The notes: generated from the sequence alone by a model not told the origin. Counted from the first letter of the stretch, positions 1-9,844 are shown. The stretch: DNA of 64,000 nucleotides from Streptococcaceae bacterium (GCA_902363395.1 CABIZZ010000001.1:434001-498000), one strand, 5' to 3'. Program-made: numbers and translations.

Positions 1-1
1 T

Positions 2-712
2 CTCCAAGCAAGGGACTTTAAAGGTAAGCTAAAAGTGACTGGAATCAATCCCTTTTCAGCTAATTGGAATTTCTATAGAGTGAAAGTTAACTATATTTAC
101 TCAGAAACAGTTAATGGAAGACAATATCAAATCCCAATTGTAAGGGAACATCAACCTAGCGAACTACTTTTTCCTTTTGTACCTGGTGATGAATGGTATT
201 TGGGAAGAAAAGATACTGTATCGATATTTGCTGATTTTTCTATTTTTACGGAGGAGAATATAGAAAAGAATTATGGACCGATTGTGTATCAAGCATTAGA
301 AAGTCAAAAAGATTTCAAACCTATTGAGAAAAAATACCAAATAGCTTTCGAGAAGGATCCTACATTTAAGCAGGCGAAAGTAAAGTTAAAACTTATTTTT
401 GATTCGCGATTATATCCTACAAAGGTTTTTGTATGGTTAGGAACAGAAATGAAAAATAATATCCAAAAAGGGCAAACCGCTTTTGGAGGAGCAGGAGCCC
501 TTAAGGTAGAGGAGGCAATAAAAGAGAACCTTCTATACGTGGATATTTCATTTCCAGAAAAAGAGAATCCTTCTTTGGATATTGAGAAAATGAAAGAAGA
601 GCTAATTATGCTCAATGAAAAGACCCCCTTACCAGATGGTTTATACCGAATAAATGGTAATTTTAATGGTCTTATATTGAAAAATGGAGAAATAATAGAG
701 GAGCGTTATTAA
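2..712 (+). CDS. Hypothetical protein, 5' end cut by window edge
   Basis: The reading frame is open to the left edge, so the true start lies outside; at least 237 residues are visible (the first in-frame GTG at 35 is unlikely to be the real start). I do not recognise the family with confidence. The visible part is soluble, rich in Lys and Glu, with no membrane segment, and reads like an extracellular or regulatory domain with alternating beta strands. It is followed after two bases by a small membrane protein, so the two probably form one unit. The DNA is visibly more AT-rich than the ribosomal operon downstream, which suggests an accessory gene. A link to sigma-factor regulator C-terminal domains crossed my mind but is not supported by a clear motif. 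Confidence 0.6.
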   Translation, partial: LQARDFKGKLKVTGINPFSANWNFYRVKVNYIYSETVNGRQYQIPIVREHQPSELLFPFVPGDEWYLGRKDTVSIFADFSIFTEENIEKNYGPIVYQALESQKDFKPIEKKYQIAFEKDPTFKQAKVKLKLIFDSRLYPTKVFVWLGTEMKNNIQKGQTAFGGAGALKVEEAIKENLLYVDISFPEKENPSLDIEKMKEELIMLNEKTPLPDGLYRINGNFNGLILKNGEIIEERY

Positions 713-714
713 TT

Positions 715-1191
715 GTGCAAGAAAAAAATCAAAATAAGTTTGCCATCTGGAAAAGCTGGGAATGGTTTTTACTTATTATTTATTTAATTTTGCTTTACTG
801 GGTTCCGTTTATGACCTTAGATGATCGATATGGATCTTTTCCGAATGGAATTCTCATAAACGATGTCTCGAAAATGAATGAATTAATAAACCATCAGTTA
901 ATGCTTCGCGTCTTTTCTGATCTTATTTTAGGAACCTTGTTTTTTGTGATACTAAGCAGAAGATATTTTCTAACAATAGAAAGAACCTTTGCGTCCAATC
1001 TATTTCCTTTTGTCTTATCAATCGTTAATCTGGTAATTGTATTTTACTTAAAAGAAACACTATTAATACTAAACTATGGTGTGGATGCAGGAGTATCATT
1101 TTATTTGATGGAAGCCATGACGGCCTTGTTCATCGTATATTATTATCGAAATCTTCGACGTTGTATCTTAAAACAGAAAACCAATATTTGA
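715..1191 (+). CDS. Small multi-pass membrane protein, unknown function
   Basis: This 158-residue protein has about four hydrophobic segments (roughly residues 17-33, 62-82, 94-113 and 120-142) separated by short polar loops, and ends in a basic tail. I recognise no family motif. It starts with GTG two bases after the stop of the preceding gene, with a purine-rich GAGG-containing stretch just upstream inside that gene, so translation is probably coupled. The pair of an upstream soluble protein and this membrane protein could be a membrane-anchored system, but that is inference from adjacency. Base composition is AT-rich compared with rpsF downstream. Confidence 0.6.
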   Translation: MQEKNQNKFAIWKSWEWFLLIIYLILLYWVPFMTLDDRYGSFPNGILINDVSKMNELINHQLMLRVFSDLILGTLFFVILSRRYFLTIERTFASNLFPFVLSIVNLVIVFYLKETLLILNYGVDAGVSFYLMEAMTALFIVYYYRNLRRCILKQKTNI

Positions 1192-1226
1192 TCTTCTTGT
1201 TATTTTTTAAATCATATAGATAATAC

Positions 1227-1255
1227 TTGCCTTCTATCTCGAAGTCTGGTATAAT
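1227..1255 (+). promoter_or_regulatory. Promoter of rpsF-ssb-rpsR
   Basis: A -35 hexamer TTGCCT (1227-1232) is followed after 17 bases by a perfect -10 TATAAT (1250-1255), which also carries the extended TG at 1247-1248. This is the only good promoter upstream of rpsF and leaves a leader of about 68 nt. Confidence 0.8.
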
Positions 1256-1280
1256 AGTTTCTTGTGAGCAAACCTCACTT

Positions 1281-1302
1281 ACCCCTTGCAAAGACTTGGG
1301 GT
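1281..1302 (+). promoter_or_regulatory. Hairpin in the rpsF leader, candidate S6:S18 autoregulatory site
   Basis: ACCCC (1281-1285) pairs with GGGGT (1298-1302) across a 12-nt loop. It lies between the promoter and the AAAGGAGG ribosome-binding site. In many bacteria the S6:S18 complex binds a structured motif in the rpsF leader and represses the operon; the position fits, but I cannot confirm the conserved internal-loop bases by eye. Confidence 0.4.
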
Positions 1303-1329
1303 CATTAGACCAAAAGGAGGAACATATCA

Positions 1330-1620
1330 ATGGCTAAATACGAAATTCTTTATATTATTCGTCCAAACATTGAAGAAGAAGCTAAAAACGCTTTGGTAGC
1401 ACGCTTTGACTCTATCTTGACTGACAACGGTGCAACTGTTGTTGAATCAAAAGATTGGGAAAAACGTCGTCTTGCATACGAAATCCAAGATTTCCGTGAA
1501 GGACTTTACCACATCGTAAACGTTGAAGCGAACGACGATGCAGCTCTTAACGAGTTCGACCGTCTTTCAAAAATCAACGGTGACATTCTTCGTCACATGA
1601 TCGTAAAAGTTGACGCGTAA
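1330..1620 (+). CDS. rpsF: 30S ribosomal protein S6
   Basis: This 96-residue protein has the standard length of S6 and starts with the family-typical run [12 protein letters not shown]. The central [16 protein letters not shown] segment matches the S6 ferredoxin-like fold, which binds S18 and 16S rRNA in the platform of the small subunit. A strong AAAGGAGG site sits eight bases before the ATG. It is first in the rpsF-ssb-rpsR operon, the usual firmicute arrangement, and its codon use is that of a highly expressed gene. A leader hairpin upstream suggests feedback control by S6:S18. Confidence 0.98.
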   Translation: MAKYEILYIIRPNIEEEAKNALVARFDSILTDNGATVVESKDWEKRRLAYEIQDFREGLYHIVNVEANDDAALNEFDRLSKINGDILRHMIVKVDA

Positions 1621-1646
1621 GCCCTAACGAATAAAGAAGGTGACTA

Positions 1647-2141
1647 ATGATTAACAATGTTGTACTTGTAGGTCGTATGACTCGAGATGCTGAACTTCGT
1701 TATACCCCTCAAAATCAGGCTGTTGCGACATTCTCACTCGCGGTTAACCGTAATTTTAAAAACCAAAATGGTGAACGAGATGCGGACTTTATCAACTGTG
1801 TGATTTGGCGTCAACAAGCTGAAAATTTAGCAAATTGGGCTAAAAAGGGTGCCTTAGTTGGGATTACAGGTCGTATCCAGACTCGTAATTATGAGAATCA
1901 GCAAGGTCAACGTGTTTATGTCACTGAAGTCGTAGCGGACAGCTTCCAATTGTTGGAAAGCCGCGCGAATCGTGAAGGACAAGCAGGTGGTGGTTATGCT
2001 TCAGCTGGAGGATTTGCAGGAAATGCAGCTCCAAGCTTTGGAGGATCTGAACCATCAAACGCAACACCAAACTTTGGACGTGATGACAATCCATTCGGAG
2101 CTAATCCAATGGACATCTCGGATGACGATCTACCATTCTAA
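1647..2141 (+). CDS. ssb: Single-stranded DNA-binding protein
   Basis: The 164-residue protein begins with [20 protein letters not shown], the canonical start of SSB. Residues 1 to about 104 form the OB fold that wraps single-stranded DNA as a tetramer. A Gly/Ala/Asn/Pro-rich linker follows, and the protein ends in DISDDDLPF, the acidic tip that recruits replication and repair partners. A GAAGGTGA ribosome-binding site precedes the ATG. It lies between the two ribosomal protein genes, as in other firmicutes, so its supply is tied to growth rate. Confidence 0.98.
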   Translation: MINNVVLVGRMTRDAELRYTPQNQAVATFSLAVNRNFKNQNGERDADFINCVIWRQQAENLANWAKKGALVGITGRIQTRNYENQQGQRVYVTEVVADSFQLLESRANREGQAGGGYASAGGFAGNAAPSFGGSEPSNATPNFGRDDNPFGANPMDISDDDLPF

Positions 2142-2182
2142 GAATGGGTTTAACGAATTAAAACTATAAAGGAGAAATAAAC

Positions 2183-2422
2183 ATGGCTCAACAACGTCGT
2201 GGCGGATTCAAACGCCGTAAAAAAGTTGATTACATCGCAGCAAACAAAATTGAATATGTTGATTACAAAGATACTGAGCTTCTTAGCCGTTTCGTTTCAG
2301 AACGTGGGAAAATCCTTCCTCGTCGTGTAACTGGAACTTCAGCGAAGAACCAACGTAAAGTAACAACAGCTATCAAACGCGCTCGCGTAATGGCTTTGAT
2401 GCCTTTCGTAAACGAAGATTAA
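2183..2422 (+). CDS. rpsR: 30S ribosomal protein S18
   Basis: The 79-residue basic protein has the S18 core ([19 protein letters not shown] followed by the PRRVTG and [22 protein letters not shown] segments). S18 pairs with S6 on the platform of the 30S subunit. The AAAGGAG site is well placed before the ATG. It is the last gene of the operon and is followed at once by a strong terminator. No zinc-binding cysteines are present, so this is the zinc-independent form. Confidence 0.98.
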   Translation: MAQQRRGGFKRRKKVDYIAANKIEYVDYKDTELLSRFVSERGKILPRRVTGTSAKNQRKVTTAIKRARVMALMPFVNED

Positions 2423-2424
2423 AG

Positions 2425-2449
2425 AAAAGACCCTTACGGGTCTTTTTTT
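2425..2449 (+). terminator. Rho-independent terminator of the rpsF operon
   Basis: AAAAGACCC pairs with GGGTCTTTT around a TTAC loop and runs into a T tract, three bases after the rpsR stop. Confidence 0.9.
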
Positions 2450-2519
2450 CACGAGCCAGGAAATTGGGTAGCGAGTTGAGGTCCAGTGGCCCTCTTTGAC
2501 CTTTCCCTAGCTCTAATCA

Positions 2520-2528
2520 TGCTATAAT
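2520..2528 (+). promoter_or_regulatory. Extended -10 promoter of the GNAT pseudogene
   Basis: TGCTATAAT (2520-2528) is a full extended -10 element. TTGACC at 2496-2501 would be a -35 but the spacing of 21 is too long, so recognition would rest on the TGn motif. Confidence 0.55.
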
Positions 2529-2557
2529 GAGGGGAGAAAGGTATCAAGGAGCGCAAC

Positions 2558-3079
2558 ATGAAGGAAGGTGTAATCATCAGGAGGATGATAAAGGCAGATA
2601 TTGAGCACATCTCTCAAGCCTTTATCCACCAAGGGTGGCCAGGTAGAGAGGATATCTTGACTAGCTATTTTCAAGAGCAGGAGAATAGAGAGAGGGACGT
2701 ATTAGTAGCTGAGTCAGATGGATTTGTGGCAGGCTATATCACTATATTGCCTGCTGCCAAGCACGGCCCTTTCGTGGGAGTCTATCCTGAACTATCTGAT
2801 TTTAATGTTTTTTAACCATTTAGAAATCGAGGGATTGGGAATCAACTCTTAGAGGAGGCAGAAAAAAGAGTCCGGCTACTATCAGAGATTGTTACTTTAG
2901 GGGTTGGTTTACACTCGGGTTATGGCCCAGCTCAAAGACTGTATGTCAAACGGGGCTATATCCCAGATGGATCTGGAGTTTGGTTTAGGGATCAGCCCTT
3001 GGCCCCTTACAGTTCTTGTGAAAATAATGATGACTTAGTCCTCTATTTTTCAAAAAGGTTGAACAGGGAAATACAGTAA
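2558..3079 (+). pseudogene. GNAT-family N-acetyltransferase interrupted by one in-frame stop codon
   Basis: The first 85 codons read as the N-terminal half of a GNAT acetyltransferase (IIRRMIKADIEHISQAF, then VAESDGFVAGYITILP). Translation stops at TAA 2813-2815. The same frame continues without any further stop to TAA at 3077-3079 and gives the missing half: the acetyl-CoA loop reads PFRNRGIGNQLLEEAEKR, then GYGPAQRLYVKRGYIPDG, as expected for GNAT. The whole unit would be 173 residues if the stop were a sense codon (GAA to TAA is the simplest change). No frameshift is needed. The promoter and GGAG site remain intact. Substrate unknown. Either a recent natural nonsense mutation or a base error. 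Confidence 0.85.
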
Positions 3080-3084
3080 AACAA

Positions 3085-3115
3085 AAACGGATGAAAACTT
3101 CATCCGTTTCTTTTT
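3085..3115. terminator. Bidirectional terminator between convergent genes
   Basis: AAACGGATGAA (3085-3095) pairs perfectly with TTCATCCGTTT (3099-3109) around a 3-nt loop; A and T tracts flank both sides, so it can serve the acetyltransferase pseudogene and the minus-strand gene that follows. Confidence 0.9.
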
Positions 3116-3788
3116 AGCGTCGTTGGGGTGCTGTATTGGCGCTCTTGATATTGTATTTTTTCTTCAAATAGTAGCGGAGGAGAAGAGCACCACCACCGAG
3201 TAAGAGCATGAACCAGTTTGGTACACGCGGATTGAGGAATTGTGGGAGCAAAGCAGTGACCATGAGAATCACAACCCAAAGGATCATGGCTAACATTAGG
3301 ATAGGAAGTGACTTGGTTAAAGCAGGCCGTTTCATTCCACGTTTAGAAACTTCGTAGTATTGGTAGAAGTAGTAATACATCAAATAGAGCACAACCCCAC
3401 CAGCCAAGCTACCAAGAGTCAAAGTGAGGAGTCCATAAGTAGTTCCCTGAGGTGCAAAAAGGTTCATGAAGGCTGAAATGGCAGCAAAGAGACCAAAGAC
3501 GAGAAGGAAAGAATCTGTAATCATGAGATGAGGAGCATCATTCTCTTTTGGATGCTCTTTTTCGTAGCGTTCCTGATCACTAAAAGCATTGGCCCAAACA
3601 GTTGGCGCTCCAAAGAGAGTTCGCGCCGTTACTCCTTTTGGTTGGTTTTCAAAGATAGCTGGAAGAATTTCTTCAATCAGGCTACTAGCCTCTTCTTCTG
3701 TTTTGCCGTTTTCAATCAATTGGTGTTTAGCGATGCGAACGAATTCTTGATTTTTTTTACTTAATTGGGTCAAATCAAATTGAGACAT
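3114..3788 (-). CDS. DUF1129-family membrane protein
   Basis: The 224-residue protein has a soluble N-terminal part of about 90 residues (starting MSQFDLTQLSKKNQEFVRIA, with a Glu-rich helix) and about four membrane helices in the C-terminal half, ending in a basic tail with KKKYNIKSA. This layout and sequence match the DUF1129 family common in streptococci and lactobacilli; its function is not established. It lies head-to-tail with corA on the minus strand, 28 bases downstream, so the two may be co-transcribed. The start ATG at 3788 has an AAGGAG-type site just upstream. Confidence 0.8.
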   Translation of the reverse strand: MSQFDLTQLSKKNQEFVRIAKHQLIENGKTEEEASSLIEEILPAIFENQPKGVTARTLFGAPTVWANAFSDQERYEKEHPKENDAPHLMITDSFLLVFGLFAAISAFMNLFAPQGTTYGLLTLTLGSLAGGVVLYLMYYYFYQYYEVSKRGMKRPALTKSLPILMLAMILWVVILMVTALLPQFLNPRVPNWFMLLLGGGALLLRYYLKKKYNIKSANTAPQRR

Positions 3789-3816
3789 AAATACTCCTTA
3801 GTGTTATTAGTAGGTG

Positions 3817-4761
3817 TTAGAACCATTTTTTATGGATGAGGTAGACAACGAGCGATCCGGTCATGGCAAAGGCAATAAAGATAATGAGCCAGAAAGCATT
3901 AGGTTCTCCGTTGAGGGGGAGATCATTGTTTTTAAAGTTCATGCCATAGGCTGAGAAGATCATGGTTGGGATGGACATGACGATGGTCACCATGGCCAAA
4001 GTTTTCATGATATTGTTCTGGTTGTTGGAGATGATCGATGCGAAGGTATCGGTCATAGAGTGGAGGATGTTTCCATAAATATCCGCCATCTCAATGGCCT
4101 GTTGGGTCTCGATCAAGGTATCTTCCAAGAGATCCTCGTCTTCCAGGTATTTCTTGATGTTACTAGTGGCACTGGTCAATTTCTTGATCACGCGCTCATT
4201 GGTTTTCAGAGAGGCCTTGAAGTAGACGATGGTCTTTTCTAATTCCATCAGTTCAATCAGTTCTTCGTTTCGAGTCGACTTGTGCAGTTGACTTTCAATC
4301 TGTTCACTCTTGCGATCCAAAGTACGAAGCGCGGTCAAGTAGAGCTCTGCATTTCGATAAAGGATCTGAAAGATGAAGCGCGACCGCATGAAAGTATAGA
4401 AATTCCGCAAGCGACGATTGATAAAGGTGTCTAGGAGAGGCAATTCTTCCAAGCAAGTGGTGATGATGGCCTCTTCTGTTAGGATGATTCCCAAAGGGAT
4501 GGTGACATAGTAGGTCTGATTGTTCCGCTCTTCCTTGATGGGAACGTCTACGATGATCAAGGTATACTCATCTTCGATGGTCATACGAGACATTTCTTCC
4601 GCATCGAGCGGTGCCCGTAAGTCGGCAATATCGATGTTAAAAGCAGAGGCGATTTCCATCGACTCACTTTGGGAAGGGTTGACAAGGTTGATCCAGCTAC
4701 CGGGTTCCAGTGTCTCTATTTCTTTAAATTCAGTCGTTGTTGATAAAAAGACCTGTTTCAT
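3817..4761 (-). CDS. corA: CorA-family magnesium/divalent cation transporter
   Basis: This 314-residue protein has the CorA plan: a large cytoplasmic domain with long helices (about residues 1-245) and two C-terminal membrane helices. The signature GMN lies at about 273-275 at the end of the first helix, where it forms the mouth of the pentameric pore. I chose the start at 4761 because a GGGGAGG site lies just upstream; the frame stays open for 47 more codons, but that extension would cross the promoter. A minus-strand extended -10 (TATAAT at complement of 4793-4798) lies upstream. It is divergent from uvrA, an arrangement I recall from pneumococcus. Confidence 0.93.
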   Translation of the reverse strand: MKQVFLSTTTEFKEIETLEPGSWINLVNPSQSESMEIASAFNIDIADLRAPLDAEEMSRMTIEDEYTLIIVDVPIKEERNNQTYYVTIPLGIILTEEAIITTCLEELPLLDTFINRRLRNFYTFMRSRFIFQILYRNAELYLTALRTLDRKSEQIESQLHKSTRNEELIELMELEKTIVYFKASLKTNERVIKKLTSATSNIKKYLEDEDLLEDTLIETQQAIEMADIYGNILHSMTDTFASIISNNQNNIMKTLAMVTIVMSIPTMIFSAYGMNFKNNDLPLNGEPNAFWLIIFIAFAMTGSLVVYLIHKKWF

Positions 4762-4882
4762 GGTGCCTCCCCTTGTTTTTTTACACCTTAACATTATAAC
4801 AGAAAAAGCACGCTTTTGGATAAAAGAATGCTGAAAAATTTGATATAATGAAGGATAAATAAAATGATGAAAAGTGGAAGAA

Positions 4883-7708
4883 ATGCTCGATAAAATTGTC
4901 ATTCATGGAGCGCGTGCTCATAATTTAAAAAATATTGATGTTGAAATCCCTCGAGATAAGCTGGTCGTGGTCACTGGTCTATCAGGTTCTGGGAAATCGA
5001 GCTTAGCCTTTGACACTCTCTATGCGGAAGGACAAAGACGTTATGTAGAGAGCCTGTCAGCCTATGCTCGTCAGTTTTTAGGAAATATGGAAAAACCCGA
5101 TGTGGACTCGATTGATGGCCTAAGTCCAGCCATTTCCATTGACCAAAAAACAACCAGCAAAAATCCGCGGTCAACGGTTGGAACGACAACTGAAATCAAC
5201 GATTACTTACGTCTTCTCTATGCTCGTGTGGGGACTCCCTACTGTATCAATGGGCATGGAGCGATTACTGCTTCTTCAGTTGAGCAAATTGTTGACCAAG
5301 TTTTGGAATTACCAGAGCGCCAACGCCTGCAAATCTTAGCGCCTATTGTTCGTAAGAAAAAAGGCCAGCATAAGAATATCATCGAAAAGGTGCAAAAAGA
5401 CGGCTATGTCCGGGTGCGTGTGGATGGCGAGATCTTTGATGTGACAGAGGTTCCAGAATTATCCAAAAGCCAACAGCACACAATTGAGGTTGTCGTAGAC
5501 CGGATTGTCATCAAAGATGGCATTCGGTCCCGTCTCTTTGATTCAGTCGAAGCAGCCCTTCGGATCGCAGATGGCTACGTGGTCATCGATACCATGGACG
5601 AAAATGAACTGCTCTTTTCAGAGCATTATGCTTGCCCGGTTTGTGGCTTTACCGTCCCTGAGTTGGAACCTCGTCTCTTTTCATTTAATGCCCCCTTTGG
5701 CTCTTGTCCAGATTGTGATGGACTAGGGATCAAGCTAGAGGTGGACTTGGATTTGGTTGTTCCAGATGCTAGTAAGACTCTCCGTGAAGGAGCACTTGCA
5801 CCCTGGAATCCGATTTCTTCTAACTACTATCCTCAGATGTTGGAGCAGGCCATGATCCAGTTTGGGATTGATATGGGCAAGCCATTTGAAGACTTGTCTC
5901 CAAAAGAGCGACACTTGGTTTTCTATGGTTCTGAGGGCAAGGAATTCCATTTCCATTATGAGAATGAATTTGGTGGGGTTCGCGATATTGACATTCCTTT
6001 TGAAGGGGTCGTTACCAATATTAATCGCCGTTACCACGAAACGTCTAGCGACTTTACTCGCAATCAGATGTTGTCCTACATGAATGAATTGACTTGTGTC
6101 ACCTGCCATGGTTATCGCTTGAATGACCAGGCCTTGTCTGTCCGAGTAGGAGGAGAGAAGGGGCTACATATTGGGCAAATCTCTGACTTGTCCATTGAGG
6201 ACCATCTTAAGGTGGTAGCTGATCTCAAATTAACCAAGAATGAGGAGACCATTGCTCGACCGATTCTCAAAGAAGTCAAGGATCGTTTGACCTTCTTGAA
6301 TAATGTTGGCTTGAGCTATCTGACCCTGTCTCGCTCGGCCGGGACTTTATCTGGGGGAGAGAGTCAACGGATTCGCTTGGCTACTCAGATTGGATCAAAC
6401 CTCTCAGGTGTCCTCTATATTCTGGATGAGCCTTCGATCGGTCTTCATCAGCGGGACAATGACCGCTTGATTGCCAGTCTCAAGAAGATGCGTGATTTGG
6501 GCAATACCTTGATCGTGGTCGAACACGATGAGGATACCATGAGAGAGGCTGATTATCTGATCGACGTCGGTCCAGGAGCCGGTATCTTTGGAGGCGAGAT
6601 TGTTGCGGCTGGAACACCTAAGCAGGTAGCACGCAATAGCAAATCCATCACTGGTCAGTACCTCTCTGGAAAACGTGCTATTCCTGTACCAACGGAACGG
6701 CGGGTAGGCAACGGTCGCTTTATCGAATTGACAGGGGCTGCTGAAAATAACTTAAAAGATGTGACAGCACGCTTCCCGCTGGGCAAGTTCATTGCTGTAA
6801 CAGGCGTTTCTGGCTCAGGGAAGTCCACCTTGGTCAACAGTATTTTGAAAAAAACGCTGGCGCAAAAATTGAATCGTAATTCAGAGAAACCAGGGAAATA
6901 CAAGACTATTTCAGGAGTTGAGCACATTGATCGACTGATTGATATTGATCAAAGTCCGATTGGCCGCACTCCACGCTCCAATCCGGCTACCTATACAGGT
7001 GTATTTGACGACATTCGCGATCTTTTTGCCCAAACCAATGAAGCCAAGATTAGAGGCTACAAAAAAGGCCGCTTTAGTTTCAACGTTAAAGGAGGTCGGT
7101 GTGAGGCTTGTTCGGGAGATGGGATCATCAAGATTGAGATGCATTTCCTACCGGATGTCTATGTACCGTGTGAAGTCTGCCATGGGCGACGCTACAACAG
7201 TGAAACCCTAGAAGTTCACTATAAAGAAAAGAACATCTCCCAGATTTTGGACATGACCGTCAATGACGCGGTGGATTTCTTTAAACATATTCCAAAGATT
7301 AATCGCAAATTACAGACCATCAAGGACGTCGGCTTGGGCTATGTGACCCTGGGACAGCCGGCAACGACACTTTCTGGTGGAGAAGCCCAGCGGATGAAGC
7401 TAGCTTCAGAGCTTCATAAGCGCTCAACTGGCAAGTCCTTCTATATCTTGGATGAGCCGACAACAGGTCTTCATACAGAGGATATCTCCCGTCTGCTCAA
7501 GGTTTTGGAACGCTTTGTGGATGATGGCAATACTGTTTTGGTTATTGAGCACAACTTAGATGTCATTAAGACAGCGGACCATATCATCGACTTAGGACCA
7601 GAAGGTGGTGTCGGTGGTGGTACCATTATTGCGACAGGAACACCAGAAGAAGTAGCCAGCAACCCAGCTAGCTTTACAGGACAGTATTTGAAAGGGAAAT
7701 TACAATGA
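4883..7708 (+). CDS. uvrA: UvrABC excinuclease subunit A
   Basis: The 941-residue protein has two ABC ATPase halves. The first P-loop GLSGSGKS is at about 32-39 and the second, GVSGSGKS, near residue 635; the signatures LSGGESQR and LSGGEAQR are both present. Two zinc modules are visible (CPVC...CPDC and CEAC...CEVC). UvrA recognises bulky DNA lesions and loads UvrB. I prefer ATG 4883 (MLDKIVIHG) over the GTG at 4874, because GTGGAAG then serves as ribosome-binding site and most family members begin here. An extended -10 TGATATAAT lies at 4841-4849. The stop overlaps the next start by four bases. Confidence 0.97.
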   Translation: MLDKIVIHGARAHNLKNIDVEIPRDKLVVVTGLSGSGKSSLAFDTLYAEGQRRYVESLSAYARQFLGNMEKPDVDSIDGLSPAISIDQKTTSKNPRSTVGTTTEINDYLRLLYARVGTPYCINGHGAITASSVEQIVDQVLELPERQRLQILAPIVRKKKGQHKNIIEKVQKDGYVRVRVDGEIFDVTEVPELSKSQQHTIEVVVDRIVIKDGIRSRLFDSVEAALRIADGYVVIDTMDENELLFSEHYACPVCGFTVPELEPRLFSFNAPFGSCPDCDGLGIKLEVDLDLVVPDASKTLREGALAPWNPISSNYYPQMLEQAMIQFGIDMGKPFEDLSPKERHLVFYGSEGKEFHFHYENEFGGVRDIDIPFEGVVTNINRRYHETSSDFTRNQMLSYMNELTCVTCHGYRLNDQALSVRVGGEKGLHIGQISDLSIEDHLKVVADLKLTKNEETIARPILKEVKDRLTFLNNVGLSYLTLSRSAGTLSGGESQRIRLATQIGSNLSGVLYILDEPSIGLHQRDNDRLIASLKKMRDLGNTLIVVEHDEDTMREADYLIDVGPGAGIFGGEIVAAGTPKQVARNSKSITGQYLSGKRAIPVPTERRVGNGRFIELTGAAENNLKDVTARFPLGKFIAVTGVSGSGKSTLVNSILKKTLAQKLNRNSEKPGKYKTISGVEHIDRLIDIDQSPIGRTPRSNPATYTGVFDDIRDLFAQTNEAKIRGYKKGRFSFNVKGGRCEACSGDGIIKIEMHFLPDVYVPCEVCHGRRYNSETLEVHYKEKNISQILDMTVNDAVDFFKHIPKINRKLQTIKDVGLGYVTLGQPATTLSGGEAQRMKLASELHKRSTGKSFYILDEPTTGLHTEDISRLLKVLERFVDDGNTVLVIEHNLDVIKTADHIIDLGPEGGVGGGTIIATGTPEEVASNPASFTGQYLKGKLQ

Positions 7709-8772
7709 ACCAACGAATTACAAATCTACGAACTAAAATGAAGGGACAGGATCTAAAAGCTGTCCTCATTAACAACTTGAAAAATGTCTACTATTTGACA
7801 GGTTTCTGGGGATCAAATGGGACTGTCTTGGTGACAGAAGAGCGCGTGGTCCTCTTCACTGATTCACGCTACACCATTCATGCCCATGCGACTTGCTTCC
7901 CCTTTGTTGAGATTGTGGAAACCCGCAATGAATTGGAAGAAGCAGCAAAAATTGTCAAAGACGCAGCGATCCAAGAACTTGGCTTTGAGGATGAGATCAC
8001 AGTTGCCTACCATACCCGTCTAGCGACCGCTTTCTCAGGAGTCGCTCTAAGAGCCTTGTCTGATTTTGTAATGGAGTTTCGTTTGATTAAAGATGAGACA
8101 GAAGTAGAAACCATCCGCAAGGCTTGCAGTATTTCAGATCAAGCCTTCCTAGATGTGCTAGAGTTTATCAAGGTTGGCCAAACAACAGAATTAGAAGCGG
8201 CGACCTTCCTCGATTTCAGAATGCGGGAATTGGGAGCGTCAGGTGTATCCTTTGATATCATCTCCGCTGCGGGAGAGCGCTCTGCTATGCCCCATGCGAC
8301 TCCAAGTGATCGCATCATCTCTGCTGGGGATGCCTTGACCTTGGACTTTGGCTGTCTTTACAACCATTACGTCAGTGATATGACCCGGACCATTTATGCA
8401 GGTCATGTCAGCGATAAGGAAAGAGAAATCTACGAAACGGTCTTGAAAGCCAACCAAGCTCTCATTGCTGAAGCTAAGGATGGACTCGGTTTCCGTGAGT
8501 TTGATAAAATTCCTCGAGATATTATTGAAGCTGCAGGATACGGCCAGTACTTTACTCATGGAATTGGCCACGGAATTGGCTTGGACATCCATGAAGAGCC
8601 TTATTTCAGTCAAACTTCCAAAGAAGTTATCAAGGCCGGCATGGTCTTGACAGATGAGCCAGGGATCTACATTGAAGGCCTATCTGGTGTCCGGATTGAA
8701 GATGATCTCTTGATTACGGAAACTGGCTGTGAAGTCTTGACCTTGGCACCGAAAGAATTGATTGTGATCTAA
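7705..8772 (+). CDS. pepP: M24 metallopeptidase, Xaa-Pro aminopeptidase/dipeptidase type
   Basis: The 355-residue protein has a creatinase-like N-terminal domain (to about 125) and a C-terminal pita-bread catalytic domain. The dinuclear metal ligands are visible in [17 protein letters not shown] (two Asp), [13 protein letters not shown] (His), [10 protein letters not shown] (Glu) and [10 protein letters not shown] (Glu). Such enzymes remove residues next to proline from peptides in the cytoplasm. Its ATG overlaps the uvrA stop (ATGA), so it is co-transcribed and translationally coupled. The length fits PepP/Xaa-Pro peptidases of lactic acid bacteria; PepQ-like specificity cannot be excluded from sequence. 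Confidence 0.92.
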   Translation: MNQRITNLRTKMKGQDLKAVLINNLKNVYYLTGFWGSNGTVLVTEERVVLFTDSRYTIHAHATCFPFVEIVETRNELEEAAKIVKDAAIQELGFEDEITVAYHTRLATAFSGVALRALSDFVMEFRLIKDETEVETIRKACSISDQAFLDVLEFIKVGQTTELEAATFLDFRMRELGASGVSFDIISAAGERSAMPHATPSDRIISAGDALTLDFGCLYNHYVSDMTRTIYAGHVSDKEREIYETVLKANQALIAEAKDGLGFREFDKIPRDIIEAAGYGQYFTHGIGHGIGLDIHEEPYFSQTSKEVIKAGMVLTDEPGIYIEGLSGVRIEDDLLITETGCEVLTLAPKELIVI

Positions 8773-8792
8773 GGAAATTTGCAGAGACAGAT

Positions 8793-8821
8793 TTGAGAAA
8801 TCTGAGCATTTGTGATAAAAT
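8793..8821 (+). promoter_or_regulatory. Promoter of efp
   Basis: TTGAGA (8793-8798), a 17-base spacer and TAAAAT (8816-8821) with extended TG at 8813-8814. It gives efp its own start independent of pepP. Confidence 0.65.
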
Positions 8822-8857
8822 AAAGAGTAATATATTTTTAAAAAGAGGTATGAAAAC

Positions 8858-9418
8858 ATGATTGAAGCAAGTAAGTTGAAAGCTGGTATGACCTTTGAAA
8901 CAGCTGATGGAAAATTGATCCGCGTTTTGGAAGCTAGCCACCACAAACCAGGTAAAGGAAACACCATCATGCGTATGAAATTGCGTGATGTTCGTACTGG
9001 TTCAACTTTTGATACAAGCTACCGTCCAGAAGAAAAATTTGAGCAAGCTATTATTGAAACTGTACCAGCTCAATACTTGTATAAAATGGATGATACAGCT
9101 TACTTCATGAATACTGAAACATATGACCAATATGAAATTCCTGTTGTCAATGTTGAGAACGAATTGCTTTACATCCTTGAAAACTCAGAAGTGAAAATCC
9201 AATTCTACGGAAGCGAAGTGATTGGGGTGACTGTTCCTACAACTGTTGAATTGACAGTTGCTGAAACTCAACCATCTATTAAAGGTGCTACAGTGACAGG
9301 TTCTGGTAAACCAGCTACAATGGAAACAGGTCTTGTGGTAAACGTTCCAGACTTCATCGAAGCAGGACAAAAATTGATTATCAATACAGCTGAAGGAACT
9401 TACGTTTCTCGTGCCTAA
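8858..9418 (+). CDS. efp: Elongation factor P
   Basis: The 186-residue protein has the three beta-barrel domains of EF-P. The tip of the first domain reads HHKPGKGNT, with the key lysine at about residue 33 inside the PGKG loop that reaches the peptidyl-transferase centre and relieves stalls at proline runs. A Lys at this site and the PGKG context fit the firmicute form; no modification gene is recognisable in the window. AAAGAGG precedes the ATG. It leads the efp-asp23-nusB group. Confidence 0.97.
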   Translation: MIEASKLKAGMTFETADGKLIRVLEASHHKPGKGNTIMRMKLRDVRTGSTFDTSYRPEEKFEQAIIETVPAQYLYKMDDTAYFMNTETYDQYEIPVVNVENELLYILENSEVKIQFYGSEVIGVTVPTTVELTVAETQPSIKGATVTGSGKPATMETGLVVNVPDFIEAGQKLIINTAEGTYVSRA

Positions 9419-9454
9419 TCAGCTCTAAAATAGGTCTGATAGAAAGGAACTTCT

Positions 9455-9844
9455 ATGGCAACTGAACAATACGGCGAAATCGTCATTGCACCTCGTGTGC
9501 TAGAAAAAATTATTGCGATTGCGACTGCAAAAGTAGATGGTGTTCATTCTCTTGAAAACAAGAGTGTATCGGATAGCCTTTCAAAACGTGCTCTTGGACG
9601 TGGGGTTTACCTTCGTACACAAGAAGATGGTCAAATCTCTGTTGATATTTACCTCTATCTAGAGTATGGTGTAGCAGTCCCTAAAGTAGCGGTTGCAATC
9701 CAAAAAGCAGTAAAAACAGCTGTCTACAATATGGCAGATGTGACCTTGGATGATGTCAATATTCATGTGGTTGGAATCGTGACTGAAAAAGCAGCGAAAC
9801 CTGATTTGAAAGATTTGTTTAATGAGGATTTCCTCAATGACTGA
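9455..9844 (+). CDS. Asp23/Gls24 family envelope stress protein (YqhY-like)
   Basis: The 129-residue protein is an Asp23/Gls24 (DUF322) domain: [28 protein letters not shown] at the start and [19 protein letters not shown] with a terminal IHVVGI strand are typical. Members between efp and nusB are the YqhY type, linked in Bacillus to control of fatty acid synthesis (acetyl-CoA carboxylase); that role is by homology only. An AGAAAGGAA site precedes the ATG. Its last eight bases overlap the start of nusB, so the two are translationally coupled. Confidence 0.93.
   Translation: MATEQYGEIVIAPRVLEKIIAIATAKVDGVHSLENKSVSDSLSKRALGRGVYLRTQEDGQISVDIYLYLEYGVAVPKVAVAIQKAVKTAVYNMADVTLDDVNIHVVGIVTEKAAKPDLKDLFNEDFLND

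Noticed and set aside
2813..2815. Programmed readthrough of the TAA in the GNAT gene
   Set aside because: No recoding signal or reason for readthrough is visible; a nonsense mutation is simpler.
4874..4882. GTG at 4874 as uvrA start
   Set aside because: ATG at 4883 fits the usual UvrA N terminus and leaves GTGGAAG as its ribosome-binding site.
8239..8613. 124-codon minus-strand open frame inside pepP
   Set aside because: Shadow of the coding strand; no family motif.
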